This document shows positions 9,453 to 20,586 of a stretch of 64,000 nucleotides of DNA, piece after piece. A model generated the notes under the pieces. The model was given only the letters and a program-made list of their open reading frames with translations, did no database searches and was not told where the DNA came from. Position 1 is the first letter of the stretch; every line of letters starts with the position of its first letter. The stretch lies in the NCBI GenBank assembly GCA_022559985.1, contig JAFJTR010000007.1:186001-250000 (forward strand), read 5' to 3'. The DNA comes from Parastagonospora avenae f. sp. tritici 18332-5 (Eukaryota; Ascomycota; Dothideomycetes; Pleosporales; Phaeosphaeriaceae). Position numbers and translations under genes: made by a program.

Positions 9453-10877
9453 TCATCTAGACGCTGCCAATACCTCATCGACCATCAACCCACAGGAGCC
9501 GAGATAGTTCTTCGCATCGCACAAAGAAGCCAACTTTTCGCTCGAAATCTTCTCGGTGATCTCACTTCGTGTTTGTAGAGCCTCTAACAAGCTTGTGTTG
9601 TTCTCGATGCTCTCCTTGCAAGCTTCATATACCACGTCATGCGCTTTTCCTCGGCCTAGATGCGGAGCGAGACCCATCATCACTGCTTCAGCAACAATAA
9701 GGCCACGCGTAGAGTAGAGGTTGTCCAACATCTGTTTCGGGTTCACAACAAGCCCAGCCAGTGCAAAATCAGCCTGATAAAGTGCGCCCACTGCAATGAC
9801 GAAGCTCTCCGGCACCGCAACCCACTCCAAGTGCCATGGTCCAGATGCGCGTTCAAAATCAGATACCATCCCGTCAAGCACAAGACCTGCGTTGGAGCGC
9901 AAAATCTTCGATGCTGCCAGGATCACTTCGCTGGAGATAGGGTTTCTCTTTTGTGGCATAGTCGAAGATGCGCCGCGATGAGGTACGAAGGGTTCTGAAA
10001 CCTCAGAGAGTTCGTTGGATGACATAATGATAATGTCGAGAGCAATTTTGCCTAAGCTTCCTCCGACGAGCGCAAGGAAATTTGTGATTTCTGCTACACC
10101 ATCTCGCGCGACATGCCATGTGATTGGAGGATCTGTGAGTCCCAGGTCCCTTGCCATCTCTTTGCGAACACGAATACCATCGTCCCCGGAGCCTAGAGAG
10201 GCTAGCGAACCTGCGGCGCCTCCAAACTGGACCATCAACGCACGAGGCTTGAGCTCCTCAAGTCTCTCGAGATGTCTTTGGAAGCCGGATAGCCAGATTG
10301 CACACTTGTGTCCAAACGTGATTGGAAGCGCATGTTGTAGATGCGTGCGACCGGCCATTGGCGTGTCTCGGTGTTTCTTGGACAGGTTCTCCAGGTTCTT
10401 GATGATAGACCGGAGCGTACGCTCAACAATCTGTAGTCCCTCTTTCATCTGCAGCATGCTCGCTAGATCCATAATGTCCTGGGTGGTCGCGCCCCAATGC
10501 ACATAACGTCCTGCTTCCTCTCCGCACGATGCGGACAGCTGTTGTATCAAAGGGAAAATAGGGTAGCCAACGATTTCCGTCTCTCGCCGCAAACGCTCAA
10601 AGTCCAGCTCCAGCTCATTTGCCTTCGTCGTGACAAGTTCCCCGATATGAGATGGGATTACGTTGCATTTCGATTGGGCTCTTGCCAAAGCTGTCTCTGC
10701 ATCTACACAGCGATTGACATAAGCTCTGTCATCGAAGACCTTTCGGATCTCCTCGGTACCGAACAGAGTGCGGAAGATGGCAGAGTCGATAGCACTCACG
10801 CTACCAAGGGCGCGACGTTGTTGTTGGACTGGAAAGCGTGGAATGGCACGAAGCGGTACACGGCGTAAAAGGAACAT
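9453..10877 (-). CDS. Bacterial-type 3-carboxy-cis,cis-muconate cycloisomerase-like lyase (fumarase/aspartase superfamily)
   Basis: Intronless gene of the class II fumarase/ASL superfamily. The signature SSTMPQKRNP is complete; GATTQDIMDLA and GRTHLQHALPITFGHK mark the other two active-site regions. Overall it resembles PcaB-type cycloisomerases, which convert 3-carboxymuconate to a lactone in the protocatechuate branch, more than adenylosuccinate lyase. Known fungal cycloisomerases of that step (Neurospora type) are beta-propellers, so a PcaB-like protein is notable. I prefer the start at 10877 because MFLLRRVPLRAIPRFPVQQ looks like a mitochondrial presequence; an in-frame ATG at 10943 adds a hydrophobic stretch. 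It sits between HGD and thiolase in the same orientation. Activity on carboxymuconate is inferred, and a different succinyl-adduct substrate is possible. Confidence 0.82.
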   Translation of the reverse strand: MFLLRRVPLRAIPRFPVQQQRRALGSVSAIDSAIFRTLFGTEEIRKVFDDRAYVNRCVDAETALARAQSKCNVIPSHIGELVTTKANELELDFERLRRETEIVGYPIFPLIQQLSASCGEEAGRYVHWGATTQDIMDLASMLQMKEGLQIVERTLRSIIKNLENLSKKHRDTPMAGRTHLQHALPITFGHKCAIWLSGFQRHLERLEELKPRALMVQFGGAAGSLASLGSGDDGIRVRKEMARDLGLTDPPITWHVARDGVAEITNFLALVGGSLGKIALDIIIMSSNELSEVSEPFVPHRGASSTMPQKRNPISSEVILAASKILRSNAGLVLDGMVSDFERASGPWHLEWVAVPESFVIAVGALYQADFALAGLVVNPKQMLDNLYSTRGLIVAEAVMMGLAPHLGRGKAHDVVYEACKESIENNTSLLEALQTRSEITEKISSEKLASLCDAKNYLGSCGLMVDEVLAASR

Positions 10878-11025
10878 GATGAAACACAAGATGTAGGCAG
10901 CGCAATTCAAGAACGATGATAGCAAGGTTGAAGCATATACCACAGCTGACCCAGCCTACTAGGCATTGCCGGCTCCGGCATGGTGGAAGTGGCGGGACTT
11001 GGTGCGGTGTGTTGCATCGTGTGCA

Positions 11026-11032
11026 TGTGGGG
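11026..11032 (+). promoter_or_regulatory. TGTGGGG word upstream of the lyase
   Basis: Exact TGTGGGG 149 bp upstream of the preferred lyase start, in the gap after the thiolase stop. Its context, GCATGTGGGGA, is shared with one copy before the carrier (5151-5161). Confidence 0.4.
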
Positions 11033-11175
11033 AGCAAAGTCGGGGCACATTCGCGTGGACAGTGCGCAGCAAAGCTTGGCCCAAGCAGGTTAGGATGAAA
11101 GCTAAAGAAGCAACGCGTCACTTTCGTGTTTCCTCACACCAGTGTCATGATTCACGGCAACCAATAATATTGATT

Positions 11176-12448
11176 CTACTCGCGGATGAACAACGAAGCC
11201 ACACCAAGGCCAGTGCTTGCACACATGCTCACGACACCAATCTCCTTGTCTTGCCGCCGAAGCTCACCGAACAGGGTCGCTGTCTGACGAGCCCCAGTCG
11301 CGCCTGTGGGGTGGCCCAGGGCAATTGCACCGCCATTTGGATTGACTTTCTCCTCGTCCAGACCAAGCTCGCGTATGCATGCGATGGTTTGACTGGCAAA
11401 CGCCTCGTTTAATTCAACAACATCAATGTCTTTGAGCTCTATACCAGCCCACTTCAGCAGTGCGGGTATGGCGTAGATTGGAGAGATGCCCATCTCATCC
11501 GGCGCACAGCCTCTGACTTGTGTGCCCACGAAGCGGCCAAGTGGTTGAAGCCCGCGCTCTTCTGCCCAAGAACGTCGAGCCAGAATAGTGGACGACGCCC
11601 CGTCCGAGATTTGACTGGAGTTACCAGCTGTGCTTTTTCCGTTCTCTCCAAATACAGGCTTCAGCGTTGAGACCTTTTCGAATGTCAATCCGTGCCGAAT
11701 GCCATCGTCCTTGCTCACTTCATAGCCTGTAGGTTGCCCTGTGGCCTCGCCTATTCTCGGCACTGTTACGGGAGTGATCTCCCAGTCGAAACGACCCTCT
11801 TTCTGTGCTCGACTTGCACGGCCATGACTACGTACGGCGTACTCGTCCTGGCTCTTTCGATCTACGTTGTATCTGTCTGCAACATTTTCCGAAGTGGTGC
11901 CCATAGGCATGAGACAATCACGGGCATCTTTGACGGTGGATCCCAAAAGAGTAGGCGAAACATCGGTCGGTACTCCTCGAGAACCGTAGTTTCGTGACAT
12001 GCATTCCACACCGCCAGCAAGTCCAACATCAATTTGACCGACCATGATTGAGTGCGAGATGTGGGTTATGGCTTGCAGACTGCTGGAGCACTGACGATTG
12101 ACCGTGTGAAAAGTCGTCGAGTTGGGAAATCCAGCGTGGTTGAGGGCCATTCGACCCGTCTTTGCAAAACCCAGCTCTGCAAGTACGTTTCCGATAAGGA
12201 CGTCGTTTACATCGCTTTTCTGAATTTGCGCTCGCTCTACGGCAGCCTTCATGACCTGCTGATCATTAGCTTGGTGCCCATGTCGTCCTTCAATGATTCC
12301 TTACAGGCATCAAGATATCCTCAGGATGTGCATCTTTGTATCCCCCTTTGAAGCTACGATTGATTGGTGAGCGTACAGCTGAAAGCAATACGACATCATT
12401 CGGGCTCTTTTGCAACACGTTGCGCGCGATCTTATTGAAAGCTGCCAT
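11176..12448 (-). CDS. 3-ketoacyl-CoA thiolase (candidate 3-oxoadipyl-CoA thiolase)
   Basis: Degradative thiolase. Exon 1 (12305-12448) and exon 2 (11176-12255) are joined by a 49-bp intron and give 407 residues, the usual length. The acyl-accepting Cys is in NRQCSSSLQA, the active-site His in GGAIALGHPTGATGAR, and the second Cys in SMCASTGLGVASLF. The sequence is closest to peroxisomal 3-ketoacyl-CoA thiolases. No C-terminal PTS1 is present; an N-terminal stretch (KIARNVLQK) only weakly resembles a PTS2. It is divergent from maleylacetate reductase across a 283-bp shared promoter. With the reductase and the SCOT-type transferase it would cleave 3-oxoadipyl-CoA to succinyl-CoA and acetyl-CoA; generic beta-oxidation is the alternative. 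Confidence 0.9.
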
Positions 12449-12731
12449 TCTCGATAAAGATGGTTGGATCCGATATCGAAGACATTTTCAAGAAGGTATG
12501 GTTCCTCAGGCGCTATGGTCAAGGATATGCAAGCATTGCCGCCTTGAAGCTACGGTCAGGCCTGTGGCGGGGCTGGCGTAAGGTACTGTACTTGTGTGGG
12601 GCGATACCGGAGCTACCCCTCCACTATGACGGACTTGCTAGGAACGCGCGATGCTCTATGCTAGAGAGCTCAAAATCGTGAAGCGACTTTTTCACAACGA
12701 CTTTTATCGACGATTTGCAACATACTCGATC
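12449..12731. promoter_or_regulatory. Bidirectional promoter, thiolase / maleylacetate reductase
   Basis: 283 bp between two divergent start codons. It contains TGTGGGG at 12595-12601 and GCGGGG near 12569, both CreA-like. The two enzymes act on consecutive parts of one route, so shared control is plausible. Confidence 0.5.
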
Positions 12732-14181
12732 ATGGCGCTCCCAAACAAGTACCAGAATGGCAGTGTCGACTCGACAGTCAAAGGAGTCTATCGAGCTTCG
12801 CCAATCAAGCTTATGATTTATGGAAATGGTAGATAATGTGCTGCATCATATTCATCAGATACTGACCGGCTCCAGGAACGAGTCAACAACTCTCAGATGT
12901 GATCGCGGAGTTAGGCGGAACGAAAGGATTCATCATCACTGGCCGATCGCTTTATGAGAAGACTCCAGTTATCAAGAACATCGAAAAGTCATTGGGTTCC
13001 GCCCATGGTGGCACGTTCAGCAAAATTGGGCAGCACGCGTACGTTACGACGGGGCGTTTTAGACGGATTGACTAACTCCGTCCCAGGCCGATTCAAGATA
13101 TCCGCGAAGCGACAGCGCTGATGTCAAAATCTGGCTGCGACGTTTTGATCGCGATAGGAGGCGGCTCCCCCATTGACTCAGCGAAGGCCATCGCGTACAA
13201 CATCCACCAAGAAACCGGAAAATGGATACCTAGCATTGCCGTCCCCACAACATTGAGTGTTGCCGAAACCACACAAAACGCCGGCTTCACCACAGAGGAG
13301 AAGCATAAGATTGCTGTGAGCGATCCAGAACTTGTGCCCAAGGGTAGGTCTGACACCAAATTTTAATCAGGACGAAGCTAAAGCAGTGCAGCTGTTGTCT
13401 ACGATGGCGACCTTGCAGTCTACACACCTTTGAACCTGTGGACCAGTACCGGGGTATGGTTGATGTTGGCAACTGATCATGATATCCAATACTGACTTCA
13501 TTAAAGATAAGGTCATTGGACCACGCAGTGGAACTGATGTACCACCCACTCGCTTCTGAGATACCAACAAAGCGCATGTGTCTTGAGGCCATCAAGGATC
13601 TGTTCACATACTTGCCGCAATCTAAGGCAAATCCACAAGATGCAGAAGTACGCACGAAACTCTTCCTCGCTTGCTATTCGTCTCTCTTCCCATTCTTGTA
13701 CACCGGTGGTGTCGGACTGAGCCACAGCATTGGTCACGCGATTGGAGCCACTTACAGCATCCCACACGGCATTACAAGTTGCCTCAGTCTTGCACCAACT
13801 GTGCACTTTAAGGCAAGCAATCCGGAAGAAGCCAAGCAGATCGCGAGAATTGTTCCGTACATTGGCAAGCAGAGTGCTGGCAGTGACGAGAAAGACTCGC
13901 ACATTGTGGGAGACGCAATCGCTGATCTAGTTGAACGGCTTGGCCATAACACTACCTTGACAGCTGTAAGTTGGGTACTTGCTATTTCCTCTGAAGCCAC
14001 TGACATGGTCCAAGTACGATGTTCCTACCGGCGACGCCGAAGAAGAAGCTATTGCATCTCGTGCGCTGCACAGCAAAGACCACAAGGACTTTGCGAACTG
14101 TGAGTACCAGCTGACTGCCGAACGCCGTCATCCCACTAACATAATGGAACAGTGAAGAAAATCGTGCACGATCTCTACTGA
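12732..14181 (+). CDS. Maleylacetate reductase (iron-containing alcohol dehydrogenase family)
   Basis: NAD(P)H-dependent reductase converting maleylacetate to 3-oxoadipate, the last step of hydroxyquinol and resorcinol degradation. Seven exons (12732-12828, 12876-13038, 13087-13343, 13392-13453, 13507-13965, 14015-14099, 14153-14181) splice to 383 residues. The nucleotide-binding motif GGGSPIDSAKAIA is intact, followed by AVPTTLSVAETTQNAGFT, the form seen in maleylacetate reductases. GIRSLDHAVELMYHP and the His-rich GLSHSIGHAIGATYSIPHG match the C-terminal catalytic helices. All introns are GT-AG and about 45-55 nt. It is divergent from the thiolase and followed by the CoA-transferase, which fits consecutive steps. 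General Fe-ADH activity is the main alternative. Confidence 0.9.
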
Positions 14182-14803
14182 GTTCAAAAGACGAACTGAG
14201 GATATAACAATTTGTATGATAATTGCTCGAAATTGACCTTTTGTCTTGACCTTGAAAACGTCGATCCCTCCGCACAGCCAGATATGATCGCGTCGCGAAA
14301 CACGCCCTCCCGTGAGAGGACCGTGGAAAACGTGTCCGATCTCACTTCAGACATAAGCCAATCATACCCCAGCCCTCCTACTTTTCCGACGTATGACCGG
14401 CTAAATCATCATCCACATCTCACCCGAAGCTGTGGTGGAGACTTTTCCGGTGCCGGGTGGAGCAGCCGGAACTGGTCGGCAGTCATGCTCGGAGGTCTGA
14501 AAATGTACTAGCTTATCATGCAAGCTGCCCGCATCAATTGATGTCGTGTGGGGTGCTGGCTTTGAGCATCCCGAAAAGTTGGAGAACACGACCAGCAACA
14601 CATTTTGAGGAGTTGAAGCTTAGGATTCTGTGTGAAGCTGATGTCTAGATTTCGGAAGCATATTCCTAGTTGATTGACTTTTCTGCACGCCAGCAACATT
14701 CATTGGCCCATTTGTGTTCAGAAGCGTCCCACATCTGAGCAGCTCGAGTTCAAGCTTCAGACTTATTGCAAGACATTACTTTCCGATACCCACGGAATTC
14801 ACG
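14182..14803. other. Intergenic region and SCOT promoter
   Basis: About 620 bp with no supported gene. It contains an exact TGTGGGG at 14547-14553, 251 bp before the SCOT start. An in-frame ATG at 14714 could extend SCOT, but the ATG at 14804 directly precedes a clear mitochondrial leader and is preferred. Confidence 0.5.
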
Positions 14804-16505
14804 ATGCAGCGACAATTCCTGTTCAGCGCGGCACGCCGCAATGGCCTCACACCACGGTTCTTTTCTACAACAACCATGCGACCAGCGATCAACAAGATCG
14901 TCTCATCAGCGCAAGAAGCTATCAAAGACATGAAGTCAGACACAACCGTTCTTGTTGGTGGTTTTGGATTCTCAGGCGTACCAATGACTCTCATCAACGC
15001 GCTCCGGGACCGTAAAGATCTTGGAAACTTCACAGTCGTCAGTAACAATGCTGGTATGCCTGGTGTTGGATTAGGTCAATTATTGGACACAAAGCAGATT
15101 GGCACCATGGTTGCGAGCTATATTGGCGACAACAAGGTCTTTGAGCAAATGTATCTGAAGGGAGAACTGAGCTTGGAATTGACGCCTCAGGGTACGATTG
15201 CGGAGAAGTGCGCAGCTGGTGCGGCGGGTGTACCAGCTTTCTACACGCCTGCTGCATATGGTACAATTGGTACGTTAAAAAAAGATGCTTGATCTGAGCA
15301 CGGCTAACACTCTCTGTAGTTCAAACCGGCGAACTCCCTGTCCGCTACAACACCGACGGCACAGTTGCGAAAATGGCCCCACCAAAAGAGACACGCGAAT
15401 TCAACGGCAAGTCGTATGTCATGGAAGAAGCAATCTTTGGCGACTACGCATTCGTCAAGGTCGCAAAGGCAGACAGGCTCGGCAACTGCCAGTTCCGCAA
15501 GGCCCAAAACAACTTTAACGAGGCTATGGGCAAGAACGCCAAGATGACGATTGTGGAGGCAGATGAGATCGTTGAGGATGGCGAGATTGCGCCAGAAGAC
15601 ATTCATCTGCAGGGAATTTACGTCAAGAGAGTGATCAAGAGCACAGAACAAAAGGAGATCGAGAGGAAGGTATTCTGGAAGAGCCCGGAGGAGCAGAAGA
15701 AGGCTCTGCTGGAGGGCGGTATGTTTTCATCCCCATGACACGTTGGCTTAGCTTATTGACAAACTATAACAGGCTCGTCAGAAGCATCGCAAAAGCGCGA
15801 GCGTATCATTAAGCGTGCCGCCCAAGAACTCAAAGACGGCATGTACGTCAACCTCGGCATCGGTATGCCTCTCGCAGCGCCAGCTTTCTTGCCCGAAGGC
15901 ACAGAGATCGTCCTGGAATCAGAGAACGGTATCTTGGGAATGGGCCGATACCCCAAGCCTGGCGAGGAAGACCCCGATCTGATCAATGCTGGTAAGGAGA
16001 CTGTCACTTTGATCAAGGGTGCCTCGGTATTTGGTAGCCATGAGAGCTTTGGTATGATTAGGAGTGGAAGGATCGACGTTGCTATGCTAGGTGCCATGCA
16101 GGTCAACCAGTTTGGAGGTGAGCACCGCCCTTTCGTCTTCTTTTGTGAGGAAAAATGCTAACATGCTTGATCACAGATCTCGCGAATTTTATGCTTCCCG
16201 GCAAAGTCAAGGGCATTGGCGGTGCCATGGACCTCGTCGCCAACCCCACACAAACCAAGGTCGTTATTACCATGGAGCACGTCGACAAGAAGGGCAACCC
16301 CAAGATCTTGAACAACTGCTCCTTCCCTCTGACCGGGCAGAAGTGCGTGTCGACAATCATCACAGACTTAGCCGTATTCGACGTCGACCGAATAGAAGGA
16401 TTGACACTCAAGGAGCACGCAAAGGGCGTGACAGTCGACGAGATCAAGAGCAAGACGGAGGCGCCATTCAAGGTTGCCGACGACTTGAAAGAGATGAGCA
16501 TTTAA
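14804..16505 (+). CDS. Succinyl-CoA:3-oxoacid CoA-transferase (fused alpha and beta domains)
   Basis: Class I CoA-transferase that moves CoA from succinyl-CoA to a 3-oxoacid. Four exons (14804 to about 15268, 15320-15720, about 15773-16118 and about 16176-16505). The start gives MQRQFLFSAARRNGLTPRFF, a mitochondrial leader. The alpha half carries LVGGFGFSGVP and SNNAG; the beta half carries YVNLGIGMP and EIVLESENGILGMG, whose Glu in SENG is the catalytic residue. In bacteria the alpha and beta halves are often separate genes (PcaI/PcaJ); here they are fused as in eukaryotic SCOT. Next to maleylacetate reductase and thiolase, 3-oxoadipate is a likely substrate; acetoacetate is the usual one for mitochondrial SCOT. 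Confidence 0.93.
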
Positions 16506-16595
16506 CTCCGATAGCTTCATAGTGAATTTAGCATTAGGCGTTGCGGCATTTCGAGCAAAAGAATACTATTCTCCGTTAACTTTCACAAACTCCTC

Positions 16596-18362
16596 TCACC
16601 GCCCCTGGAAGAAGTTCTGAAACGCCACTGACAGATTATCAAAACCCGCCATTTCACCCAATCTCAACACCCTCTCATCCCTGCCCACTTCCTTCGGATT
16701 CCCATCCGGCACAAACTTCATCGTAATTCCCTCACTACTCGGCCCATACACTCTCGCCGCCATATCGCCATTCCTCACCGGCGTCCACGGATCCTCGCCG
16801 TTAACATATTTGATGAAATCCTCCGCATACGCCCTCGCAACCGCTTCCTGCCTATCATCCAAAAACTCATTAAAGTTCTGGAACAAATACGCCACGTCGA
16901 GAATATGTCCCGCTTCGCCCTTGAACCGGCCTTCCCAGGGAATCCCCTCGTTGAAATGATACAGGAAGAATTTTCCGGGCCAGCCTTGTGCGAAGGCGCG
17001 GGCGGGTGCGTAGAAGGATATCTCCGAGGCGAAGCGCAGGATGCAGAGGACTGCTTCGTCGTCGGCGGTGGAGGGTGTGATGTTATAGGATGATAGAAGC
17101 TGCTTTGCGGCTTCGGGATGCGAAGAAAGTGTCTTGTTGACGGAATCGATGAACTTTTGCGCGATGCCTGGATTCCGGCCGTCCATGCCCATGTATGCGA
17201 GGATATTGGCATCGAGTTTTGATTCGCCGATCATGAGGGACTCGCACCATTTTCGGCCGGGCATGGGGAACTTTTCGCTGTCTTCGAGAGAGGAGATAGT
17301 TACAAAGTCTGGGCTGCCGGGGACCGTTTCGCCGCCGTCGATTGTTGGGAGGAGTGGTGCGCTCATGGGGACTTTTTGCCACAGGTCATCTTTTGGTATA
17401 GTGAGGAGTGCTTGGATGCGTTCTTTGGGCGATTTGTCGGCAAGGCCAAGAGCTTCGACGATGGTGTTGTAAGATGCTTCAGCTGCTTCAAGTGGCAAAG
17501 GCGCGAACAACAAGACTGCACCACCCGTACTAAGGCAACGCTTCATTATGGGTTCCTTGGAGCAAAGGAACATGGTCACGGACACTAAAAACTTTTAGCT
17601 GCTGTCTAGAAACTTGACAATTTGATGCTTACAGCCTCCAGCGCTTTCTCCGACTGTGGTGATCTCATCTGGGTCTCCACCAAAGCCTGAAATGTTCTTT
17701 CGGATCCATCGTAATGCGGTGCGCTGGTCGTGGAAGCCATTGTTAGCCTTGTACCCGGCATCACGCAACTCCTTGGAAGTCATGTAACCCGCAGCACCAA
17801 GCCGGTAACTGTGATGGCTTAGCAGTAAGTTAAAAATACTTCCATAATCACTTACTTAATTGTGACACCGATGATGGGTTTTCCAAGCTCGGCTGACAGC
17901 TTCACAATCGGGGCAGCATTGTACTGCGGATACCACGACGAACCTACGGCGAAGCCGCCGCCATGGATAAACACGTAAACCGGTAGCTTGGTGTCACTGC
18001 TGATTTTCCTATCTTGACTGACTGGGACGGTGATGTTCAGATTGAGCCCTTCGAGGTCAGAATGCTCGGGCACTTCTGGCAATGGTAGGGTGTGCTGTAT
18101 GAATCCAAATTCGCGATTTATCGAACCCACTGGTGCTACGGGCGGTGGCCTGTGACTTGTGAGTATGTTTCTTTGACAATAATCATATTCTGTACCCATA
18201 TTTTGCTGCATCTGTAGGCCCCGGCCCATACTTATCCAACAATTCGGCTGAAGCGAAACGATCTTTCAACGTCGCATATTTCAATCCTAAAAATTCGGCT
18301 ACGCCGTCTTTGATGGTTCCCTTTAGTTTGCCCAAGCTGTCATGTTCTAAAGTCGTGGACAT
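16596..18362 (-). CDS. Type B carboxylesterase
   Basis: Alpha/beta-hydrolase of the carboxylesterase family, probably intracellular because no signal peptide is seen. At least four exons: about 18213-18362 (MSTTLEHDSLGKLKGTIKDG), about 17860-18150, about 17634-17815 and 16596-17585. The oxyanion hole is VYVFIHGGGFAVGS, the nucleophile lies in GESAGG, and the catalytic His is in GEAGHILDVAYLF. An in-frame upstream ATG at 18398 gives a longer form. It converges with SCOT and is divergent from the lactonase-like gene. In this setting it could hydrolyse an ester or lactone feeding the aromatic route. That is inferred from position, and the substrate cannot be read from the sequence. Confidence 0.85.
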
Positions 18363-18752
18363 TATGCGAGGGATGGGGACTGCTGGAGAAAGGTGCACTC
18401 AAATACTGATCCTTGCGACTGTGGTCAATTCTCAAGGAAGCTTTCCTACAAGGTCAAGTTCGTTCGGTTACAATTGACGTGGAACAGTTTAATGGCGTCG
18501 GACGCTAAGCATACAATTGCGGATGGTCTGTACCCCGCGCGACTCATTCGTGTGCAGTGGGGCTACGCACAAGGATGGTAACTAAAACAACAAAATGTGG
18601 AGACTAGAAAGCGGACGATTTGCGGAGCGATTTATGCAAGTAATGTTGCGCGGGTTTTGGCGACATCATTTCTCCAAAGTACGTCGAGTTCGGCCGAAGC
18701 TATTGGAGGAAGCTATCGCCCAGCACTTCAACACCGCGTGCATTGTTGAAAG
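18363..18752. promoter_or_regulatory. Shared upstream region, esterase / lactonase-like gene
   Basis: About 390 bp between divergent genes. It contains one CreA-type GTGGGG near 18557 but not the full TGTGGGG word. No gene is supported. Confidence 0.4.
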
Positions 18753-19846
18753 ATGGCCGAAGGCAAGGAGCCACCAAGCGGCAACTTGCCGCATACCCTT
18801 GCTCATGTTAAGCTGTCTCTTTTGGATGGTGGTAGCTTTATAGGTGAACTTGATAAGGTACATGCGGGGGCGAGCGGCAAGTATCGCATGTACAATTGGG
18901 CGTTCTACATTGAAAAGCAAGGAAGGCACATGCTGTGGGATCTTGGCCTTGACGAGGTACGTACTCTCTGCTGGCATGAGCTACTAGCGCTCTTTAAACT
19001 CATCAGCTCGCAGGATCGTTCGAACTACACACCTTGGGTGAACAAATTCATGCTCGATGAGGTGAATCATGTTGGACCTCGAAGAACGATCGTGCAGCAA
19101 CTTGCGGAAAGGGGAGTTGGAGCAGAGCAAATTGATACTGTTCTCTTCAGGTATGCATGGTACCAAGAATCAAGAACGATAACCTTACTCTATCCAGTCA
19201 CGCACATTGGGACCACTGCCGCCCCATCCGTGATGTGTTTCCTAACGCCACCGCCGTTTTCGGGCCGGGTACCGTAGCAGGCTGCTCCCCAGGACATCTC
19301 AAAGACATCGATCTGCAATGGGATGGACGATTCTTCGATCCCGAGTGCGCCACAGAAAAGTTGGAAGAGCTGCCTGGGCCATGGCAACAATTCGGTCTCT
19401 TCGATAAAGCGATGGATTACTTCGGCGATGGCAGTTTTTGGATCATACAAGCACCAGGCCACATGCCCGGAAATTGTCTGGCAGTAGCAAGGCTAGAAAG
19501 TGGGCACTGGATCTGTCTCGGCAGTGACTGTTGTCATTCCAGGTAAGTACTTCAACGGCTCCTACGACTGTACTAAGAGGACAGGGAACTGCTTGATGGA
19601 AAGTGCGAGATCGCCGAATTCTGTGTACCCAGCATCGGAAAAATGTCGCTTCACGTAGACTTGGACGCTGCCAAAAGCACCATCTCCAAAGTCCGCCTCT
19701 TGGAGAAAGAATATGGCGTTCGCACAGTCCTAGCTCACGATGTTTCCTGGATGATAGGCGATCATGCAGACGAAGTGCTCCTTGCATTACTCGACACACA
19801 GCTGAGGGCCTCTAGAATTCGGATAAAGGAAGGAGAGATACCCTAA
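18753..19846 (+). CDS. Metallo-beta-lactamase fold hydrolase, lactonase-like
   Basis: MBL-fold hydrolase. Four exons (18753-18956, 19014-19150, 19198-19542, 19586-19846) splice in frame. The zinc motif HxHxDH is intact as SHAHWDH and is formed only after splicing exons 2 and 3, which supports the model. Later metal-ligand regions are APGHMPGN and GSDCCH, and LAHDVSW provides the C-terminal ligand region. The layout resembles fungal proteins related to N-acyl-homoserine lactonases. No signal peptide is present. Its place between the esterase and P450 suggests a lactone-opening step, for example a muconolactone or dienelactone, but this is inference. Confidence 0.83.
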
Positions 19847-20586
19847 GTTCCGGAAATCTGTGATCATTAGGAGACTTCAAAGCTCTGACGCCCGTATACC
19901 TAGTAGAAGTACTAGTGCCCACAATCTCTGAAGTACGGAGCTAATTTCAAAATTATGTCAATTGTCTAAGAGAAGGCGGTCTCGTGATTGTTCTAGCGGG
20001 GCGTAATTAATTGCTATTCCGGGCAACATGATCGTGGTTAGTGTTGTTGTTGCGCAACTGCGCCGCACATCGTTCTCGGTGACTAAACGCCTTCCGTGTT
20101 GGCTTCGACCCGGCGCTAACCGAATTGGTGCGTCCACAAATCCACACCTGCGGTGAACAACCATTGAAACGCGAGAGAACGATTAGGTCGCATCGAGACT
20201 TTGACTTCTCCTGATGGGGACAGAAGCACATGTGCAGCATTGCTGGACTTCATGCAACGGCAAACCCTGCCAATCTCCAGGACGTCAGCCAGGCCGCATT
20301 TTCTGCGGCACAGTTGGCTGTCATCACGCGCACGTGCGTAAGTATCTGCACTTCATTGCAATTCGGCACGCGTGTACTACCGATCAATGCTATCCAAGTG
20401 ATTTTATGCTGGCCCAGGCATCTGCGCACTTGTGGCGGCTTACCGCTAATGCTTCTCGCCTATGGTTCAGGATCGTGCTGGGGGCCTGGAGATAGCTTCT
20501 TAAAACGAAGGACCACTGCCGTTTCTGAGGAGAAGGGCTTAGGGCATTCGATCCTAACAACGATCCACGTCTTCTCTGTCTTCACT
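19847..20586. other. Intergenic region upstream of the P450
   Basis: About 740 bp without a supported gene. A long open frame starts at 20230 and runs into P450 exon 1, but its upstream part shows no domain and is treated as untranslated leader. GCGGGG occurs near 19996. Confidence 0.5.

Noticed and set aside
9453..10943. Adenylosuccinate lyase (purine synthesis) as identity of the lyase
   Set aside because: The sequence around the signature and the neighbours fit PcaB-like enzymes better, although the superfamily is shared.
20230..20586. Extended N-terminus for the P450
   Set aside because: The upstream part has no P450 features; the ATG at 20587 gives a standard membrane anchor.
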